11,111 nucleotides of DNA from Fidelibacterota bacterium (lineage in GTDB: Bacteria > Fidelibacterota > Marinisomatia > Marinisomatales > J089), in contig RFIZ01000206.1 of the NCBI GenBank assembly GCA_003695105.1, positions 1 through 11,111 on the forward strand, read 5' to 3'. The position numbers and the translations under genes are program-made. The number at the start of each line of letters is the position of its first letter. The first letter of the stretch is position 1. The notes beneath the pieces are model-generated. The model did no database searches. It saw only the letters and a program-made list of their open reading frames with translations, and was not told the DNA's origin. Shown in pieces: positions 7,545 through 11,111 of this stretch.

Positions 7545-7633
7545 GAAAGAAATTACAAGGATCCCCGTGAATTGGGAATGGTTATTCCGGTGAAACCTTT
7601 GGACTGGAGGACGGTACAACGTAGATTGATCTC
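7545..7633. promoter_or_regulatory. Divergent intergenic region, likely holding promoters for both flanking genes
   Basis: This 89-base gap separates the - strand exported protein from the + strand site-2 protease and is more AT-rich than the coding DNA around it, so it should contain the promoters of both. For the + strand, TTTG at 7598-7601 followed 20 bases later by TAGATTGA (7622-7629) partly resembles the Bacteroidetes TTTG / TAnnTTTG promoter pattern. No ribosome binding site is close to the ATG at 7634: a GGAGG at 7606-7610 is about 23 bases away, too far to serve. No - strand promoter element could be picked out with confidence. Confidence 0.4.
7575..7588. repeat. GGAAT/ATTCC inverted repeat in the divergent intergenic region
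   Basis: GGAAT (7575-7579) and ATTCC (7584-7588) form a perfect 5-base inverted repeat around a 4-base spacer. The position between two divergent genes is where an operator would be expected. The half-site resembles that of the palindrome before sufE. It is short enough to arise by chance. Confidence 0.3.
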
Positions 7634-8701
7634 ATGACCGAACAGGAATTCAAGCAATTATTGTCCCGGCTGGATGAAGTGTTTTTGCCCCGGCAAATCG
7701 GGTCCAACGGAACGGACTGGATCGCCGTGGGCCGGCCCCTGGTGAACGAAGCGCCCCACCGGATCCGGGTGCTGTTGAAAGGGGAACCGGTGGAAGTGGA
7801 CGTTCACCAACAGGGAGATGATGTCTATTTGAAGGCGGCTCCGGAGGACGAACCGATCGTTCTGCGACTACCGAAGATTCCTCCGGTGCATATCATTCTT
7901 TTTCTGCTGACCATCTTCACCACTCTCACCGCCGGAGCTCTCATGGAAGGAGTCAATCTTCTGGAAAACCCGGCCGGTATTGCCCGGGGAATCCCTTTCA
8001 GTCTGACCCTGCTCCTCATCCTGGGAACCCATGAGTTTGGCCACTATTATTTTGCCCGCAAACATCACGTGGATGCCACCCTGCCTTATTTCATTCCGGC
8101 GCCTACGTTTATCGGCACCTTCGGTGCTTTCATCAAAATCAAATCACCGATTTACCGCAAATCAGCCCTGCTGCAGATCGGTGCCGCAGGTCCCATCGCC
8201 GGTTTCCTCATCGCCGTGCCGGCCCTGTGGCTGGGATTGTCCTTATCGACCGTAGTGCCCACGTCCCCGGATGCCCTGGGAATTCAATTGGGAGATTCCC
8301 TGTTGATGAAAGCACTAACGGCCCTGACTTTCCCCGGGCTGGAGGAGGGCCAGGATGTCCTGCTTCATCCCATTGCCTTTGCCGGCTGGATCGGCTTGCT
8401 GGTGACCATGTTGAATCTGCTGCCGGTGGGTCAACTGGACGGGGGGCACATCGCCTACGCCATGCTGGGCCGGGCATACGCCCGGGTGGCCCGGATGACC
8501 CTGCTGGCGCTTCTGCCGTTGAGCTATTTTTCCCTCAACTGGCTGGTCTGGGGCGCCCTGATCCTCCTGTTGATGCGAACCCCGGACCATCCCCCTGTCA
8601 TGGACGTAGACGCCCCTCTGGATCCCCGGGATCGCCGGATCGGGTACCTCTGCCTGGCCATTTTCATCCTCTGTTTCATCCCTGCTCCTTTCCCCGGGTA
8701 A
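7634..8701 (+). CDS. Site-2 protease family (M50) intramembrane zinc metalloprotease
   Basis: A 355-residue membrane protease that would cleave substrates within or near the membrane, as S2P family members do in regulated proteolysis. The zinc site is HEFGH, with His133, Glu134 and His137 in a hydrophobic segment (about 120-140); the third ligand is Asp269 in NLLPVGQLDGG. An 80-residue soluble N-terminal domain rich in beta-strands precedes the first membrane segment (about 84-105). Other hydrophobic segments lie near 178-205, 245-265, 287-314 and 337-353. The GTFGAFIKIKSP segment (161-172) and the soluble N-terminal domain recall the EGY-type (plant and cyanobacterial) subgroup rather than RseP: no PDZ domain is seen. 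The ATG at 7634 is the first start after a TAG at 7622-7624, and it lacks a nearby ribosome binding site. The next gene starts immediately after the stop (TAAATG). No sigma/anti-sigma pair is in the window, so the substrate is unknown. Confidence 0.93.
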   Translation: MTEQEFKQLLSRLDEVFLPRQIGSNGTDWIAVGRPLVNEAPHRIRVLLKGEPVEVDVHQQGDDVYLKAAPEDEPIVLRLPKIPPVHIILFLLTIFTTLTAGALMEGVNLLENPAGIARGIPFSLTLLLILGTHEFGHYYFARKHHVDATLPYFIPAPTFIGTFGAFIKIKSPIYRKSALLQIGAAGPIAGFLIAVPALWLGLSLSTVVPTSPDALGIQLGDSLLMKALTALTFPGLEEGQDVLLHPIAFAGWIGLLVTMLNLLPVGQLDGGHIAYAMLGRAYARVARMTLLALLPLSYFSLNWLVWGALILLLMRTPDHPPVMDVDAPLDPRDRRIGYLCLAIFILCFIPAPFPG

Positions 8702-11050
8702 ATGCGCCGACTGGTTTCCCTGCTGCTCTGTACTCTGGTGACCGGACAGGTTCGTCTGGGTGAATGGCGCTCCTATACCAGTCCTTTGGAGATCCGGGAT
8801 CTGCAAATCCGGGCGCAGCAGGTCTACGCCGCTACCGGTGGCGGCATCCTGATGTACGATCGGGCGGCGGATACGTTCACGACCCTGACCAACGGGGACG
8901 GTCTCCAGACCACCGACCTGCAGGCTCTCTATCTGGACGGGGAGGACGGCATCTGGGTGGGGGGCGGCTCACCCGACGGTTGGATCGGCCGCATCACCCC
9001 CCCGACCGCCGCCGGCTACGATCTCCAGTTGACGGAAGTGTCGGCCCTGACCGGAACCGATTCCGTCGTGGTGGCCCTGTTTCGGCAAAACCAGGACCAG
9101 GGATTGATCCTCTTTGAGACGGATGCCCAGGGGTACCACTACAAAGATGTCTATAAAAACTGGCCCGCCGGTGTCCACACCCTGGAGGGAGTGGTTGCCC
9201 TGGGAGACCGGATTTATCTGGCCACGGACGCCGGCCTGTTGAGGGGAGACTGGAAACAGTCCAATTTGAAGGATCCCGGCGCCTGGCAGCCGTTCCTGCC
9301 GCAACTATCCGGTGCCATCGATTTCATCAGACCGACAGGGGATGGATTGGTGGTGAAAAGCGCCGACATGGTCTACCGATACCGACCCGCCGACAGCAGT
9401 CTGACGGTACTGGACGACCACGCTCCGGTGACCGTCCTGGATGTGGATCTCCAGGGAGAAAGCACTGTCGGATACCTGACCAGGACGGCCGTTGTCCTTC
9501 ATCGGTCGGGACAGACCGTATTCTCACTTCCGATCCTTCGCCGGCGCTGGACGGTCCTCCGGTTTGGCGACGCCACCGGCTGGGTCCTGGGCGGAATTAC
9601 GGGGCTGGCGCTGGTAGATACGACCCAAAACCGGGTGGATTACCGGCGTCCCAACGCCCCGGTCACCAACAATTTCACCGCCGTGACGGTCTGGCATGAC
9701 GGAAGGGTCATCGCCGGGTCGAAAATGGGGCTGTCGATTCTCAGTGAGGACGGTTGGCGGAACATCGTGGAAGGGGAGAGTCTACGGCTGGACACCGCCA
9801 CCGATTACCGGTTTTACCGGGCGGACACGATTCCGGTGGATTTCGGCGGTTTCGTGGCCGATCTGGAAGAAGGCCCGGACGGGATGCTGTACTGCGCCAT
9901 CCGGGGAACCTATCCCGAACCGATCAGGCACGGCGGAGGGATTGTCATCCTGGACATCGATCACCCGGAACATGTTACCCTGATCGACACCGCCTATCTG
10001 GATTATTTTACCACCGCTTCCAATCCGGACCCGTATATGGTGGTGAAAGATCTGGCGTTTGATCGAAACGACGTGCTCTGGATAGCGGATACCTACGCCA
10101 CCAACCGGAAACGACCGATTTCCATGCGGGACCTGAATGGACACTGGGGTGGTTATGACGTGGATTCCCTGGACGTGACCCTCCCCCTGACTCCCGTCAC
10201 CATCGGCTTCGATGCCTGGAACCGGGTCTGGGTGGGCTCTTTTCGGGAAGGAGATACGTTCACCCGGGCCGGGCTTTACGTCCTGACATATGCCGGAGAT
10301 GCGGTTCAACCGGATTCCTTTGCCTGGCGGAATATTCCCGATCTAATCGACGAAACCGTCTGGTCCCTGGGAATTACCTCCGACAACCGGCTGTTTTACC
10401 TCACTCCGGTGGGGTTGAATTATCTGGATCTGCAGTACAATCCGGACAATCCGGTGGCCCGCCGGGGCAGTTTCACGTATTTCCCCAATATCTCTTATGG
10501 CGACGGGGCCAAGATACGGCTCGATCCCCGGGAAAATATCTGGACCGTATCTCCCACAGACGGAATCTACGTGCTGTTGAACAATACCACGTACTGGCCG
10601 GATCAGGACCCGGAGGTGACGGTGGAGGGGATCACCCACGAAACCAGTCTGCTCCTGTCGGATGAAGTCACCGACATTGCCTTTGACGCCGATCGGGGAC
10701 TGGCCTACATCACCAGCAAACGCGGTCTGAACAGTTTGAAAATCCCCTTTGGCGCCCGGCGAACCACCTTTTCCGGAGTGCGGCTCTTTCCCAGTCCCTT
10801 CCGCGTTCCCTCGACGGTGCCGCTGACCATCGACCGGATTCCGGATCAATGCACCGCCAAAATTCTGACGCTGGAGGGGCGGGTGGTCCGGACCCTTACG
10901 GCTTCCCGGGAAGGTACGGACGGCGACCAGCTGACCTGGGACGGGAAGGATTCCCGGGGGCGGTGGGTGGAACGGGGCGTCTATCTGATCGCCCTGGTCA
11001 CCCCCTCCGGGGAGAGCACTTTCGAAAAAATTGCCGTGATTCACCGCTGA
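8702..11050 (+). CDS. Secreted PorZ-like beta-propeller protein with C-terminal FlgD/type IX-sorting-like domain
   Basis: A 782-residue exported protein. Residues 1-16 form a signal peptide (MRRLVSLLLCTLVTGQ). The N-terminus (GEWRSYTS at 20-27, VYAATGGGILMYD at 41-53, NGDGLQTTDLQAL at 64-76, IWVGGG at 84-89) matches the pattern of two-component-regulator propeller repeats and of the PorZ N-terminal propeller. Further repeats recur downstream (for example DRIYLATDAGLL, WVLGGITGLALVD, LWIADTYATN, RVWVGSF), consistent with one or two propellers over about 20-690. Residues about 693-782 start FPSPFRVPST and carry VRTL, LTWDGKDSRGRWV, GVYLIAL and FEKIAVI, typical of FlgD-like immunoglobulin modules and close to type IX secretion sorting domains. 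In Bacteroidetes PorZ is a surface component linked to type IX secretion. Orthology is not shown here: many FCB secreted proteins share this layout. The ATG follows the protease stop with no gap and no Shine-Dalgarno sequence, suggesting translational coupling. Confidence 0.85.
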   Translation: MRRLVSLLLCTLVTGQVRLGEWRSYTSPLEIRDLQIRAQQVYAATGGGILMYDRAADTFTTLTNGDGLQTTDLQALYLDGEDGIWVGGGSPDGWIGRITPPTAAGYDLQLTEVSALTGTDSVVVALFRQNQDQGLILFETDAQGYHYKDVYKNWPAGVHTLEGVVALGDRIYLATDAGLLRGDWKQSNLKDPGAWQPFLPQLSGAIDFIRPTGDGLVVKSADMVYRYRPADSSLTVLDDHAPVTVLDVDLQGESTVGYLTRTAVVLHRSGQTVFSLPILRRRWTVLRFGDATGWVLGGITGLALVDTTQNRVDYRRPNAPVTNNFTAVTVWHDGRVIAGSKMGLSILSEDGWRNIVEGESLRLDTATDYRFYRADTIPVDFGGFVADLEEGPDGMLYCAIRGTYPEPIRHGGGIVILDIDHPEHVTLIDTAYLDYFTTASNPDPYMVVKDLAFDRNDVLWIADTYATNRKRPISMRDLNGHWGGYDVDSLDVTLPLTPVTIGFDAWNRVWVGSFREGDTFTRAGLYVLTYAGDAVQPDSFAWRNIPDLIDETVWSLGITSDNRLFYLTPVGLNYLDLQYNPDNPVARRGSFTYFPNISYGDGAKIRLDPRENIWTVSPTDGIYVLLNNTTYWPDQDPEVTVEGITHETSLLLSDEVTDIAFDADRGLAYITSKRGLNSLKIPFGARRTTFSGVRLFPSPFRVPSTVPLTIDRIPDQCTAKILTLEGRVVRTLTASREGTDGDQLTWDGKDSRGRWVERGVYLIALVTPSGESTFEKIAVIHR

Positions 11051-11102
11051 CGCCGGAAGGGGCCGATCCCGGCGACGCACCCCAAAGCAATTGGGTATCG
11101 GC
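11051..11102. other. Nested inverted repeats downstream of the propeller gene
   Basis: Directly after the stop codon, CGCCGG (11051-11056) can pair with CCGGCG (11069-11074). Alternatively GCCGAT (11062-11067) can pair with ATCGGC (11097-11102), enclosing a small CCCAA/TTGGG hairpin (11082-11096 region). The first two stems overlap and exclude each other. No T-run follows, so a classical intrinsic terminator is not supported. It may be a transcript 3' end structure or the start of a structured leader; the window ends nine bases later. Confidence 0.35.
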
Positions 11103-11111
11103 AGGGAAATC

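Noticed and set aside
7170..7637. A 155-codon + strand open frame over the - strand exported gene
   Set aside because: Its product is hydrophilic, lacks recognisable structure and overlaps the start of the protease gene. The - strand product has a signal peptide and a beta-sandwich-like pattern, so the - strand was preferred.
10343..11080. A 245-codon - strand open frame at the end of the window
   Set aside because: It is antisense to the propeller and FlgD-like module, Pro/Gly/Arg-rich and motif-free.
11051..11080. Intrinsic terminator after the propeller gene
   Set aside because: A GC-rich stem is possible, but its loop is about 12 bases and no T-run follows.
11062..11111. A c-di-GMP riboswitch, suggested by GACGCA followed by AAAGC
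   Set aside because: The two elements are split by extra bases and the conserved flanking AAACC and second-stem features are missing.
1..11111. CRISPR array, tRNA, rRNA, insertion sequence, or defence/toxin module
   Set aside because: No regularly spaced repeats, cloverleaf-like segment, transposase motif or terminal inverted repeat pair was seen, and no gene carries a defence-type domain.

Overview
The window is a densely coded bacterial segment with seven genes, six on the + strand and one on the - strand, and no gene-free stretch longer than about 90 bases. The likely source is a didermic member of the FCB superphylum or a neighbouring candidate phylum (Marinimicrobia, Calditrichota or KSB1 type). 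The main clue is the last gene, a secreted two-component-regulator-type beta-propeller resembling the N-terminus of PorZ, with a C-terminal FlgD-like / type IX-sorting-like module. A putative surface lipoprotein peptidase of the S9A family, an outer-membrane-barrel-like protein and a region resembling a Bacteroidetes-style promoter fit the same picture. No species can be named. Most of the window has GC near 60% or above, but the first ~1.6 kb is clearly more AT-rich.

Layout: bases 1-3063 hold the 3' part of a very large cytoplasmic-looking sensor histidine kinase (PAS, GAF, PAS, PAS, PAS, GAF, HisKA, HATPase). Its start lies upstream of the window. Next come a secreted, probably outer-membrane protein of unknown function with a TTG start (3083-3994), a SufE sulfur-acceptor protein (4044-4475), a predicted lipoprotein form of oligopeptidase B (4492-6630), and a small exported protein of unknown function overlapping its end by 8 bases (6623-7138). 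A small exported beta-rich protein on the - strand (7140-7544) converges on this group, with one base between the stop codons. After an 89-base divergent intergenic region come an intramembrane site-2 metalloprotease with an N-terminal soluble domain (7634-8701) and, starting directly after its stop codon, the PorZ-like propeller protein (8702-11050).

Functional themes: apart from the kinase and SufE, every gene encodes an exported or membrane protein, so the segment is mainly cell-envelope biology (envelope proteolysis, outer membrane, surface propeller) with one signalling protein and one Fe-S assembly factor. Two co-directional groups are suggested by spacing: sufE, S9 peptidase and small exported protein; and S2P with the propeller protein. 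Any functional link between neighbours is inference.

I did not find a clearly new system. The observations most worth a second look are a 12-base perfect palindrome abutting the sufE start codon, a GGAAT/ATTCC inverted repeat in the divergent intergenic region, the change in base composition inside the kinase gene, the near-exact tandem PAS unit in that kinase, the lipoprotein form of oligopeptidase B with a conservative change at a predicted specificity residue, and nested inverted repeats after the last gene.
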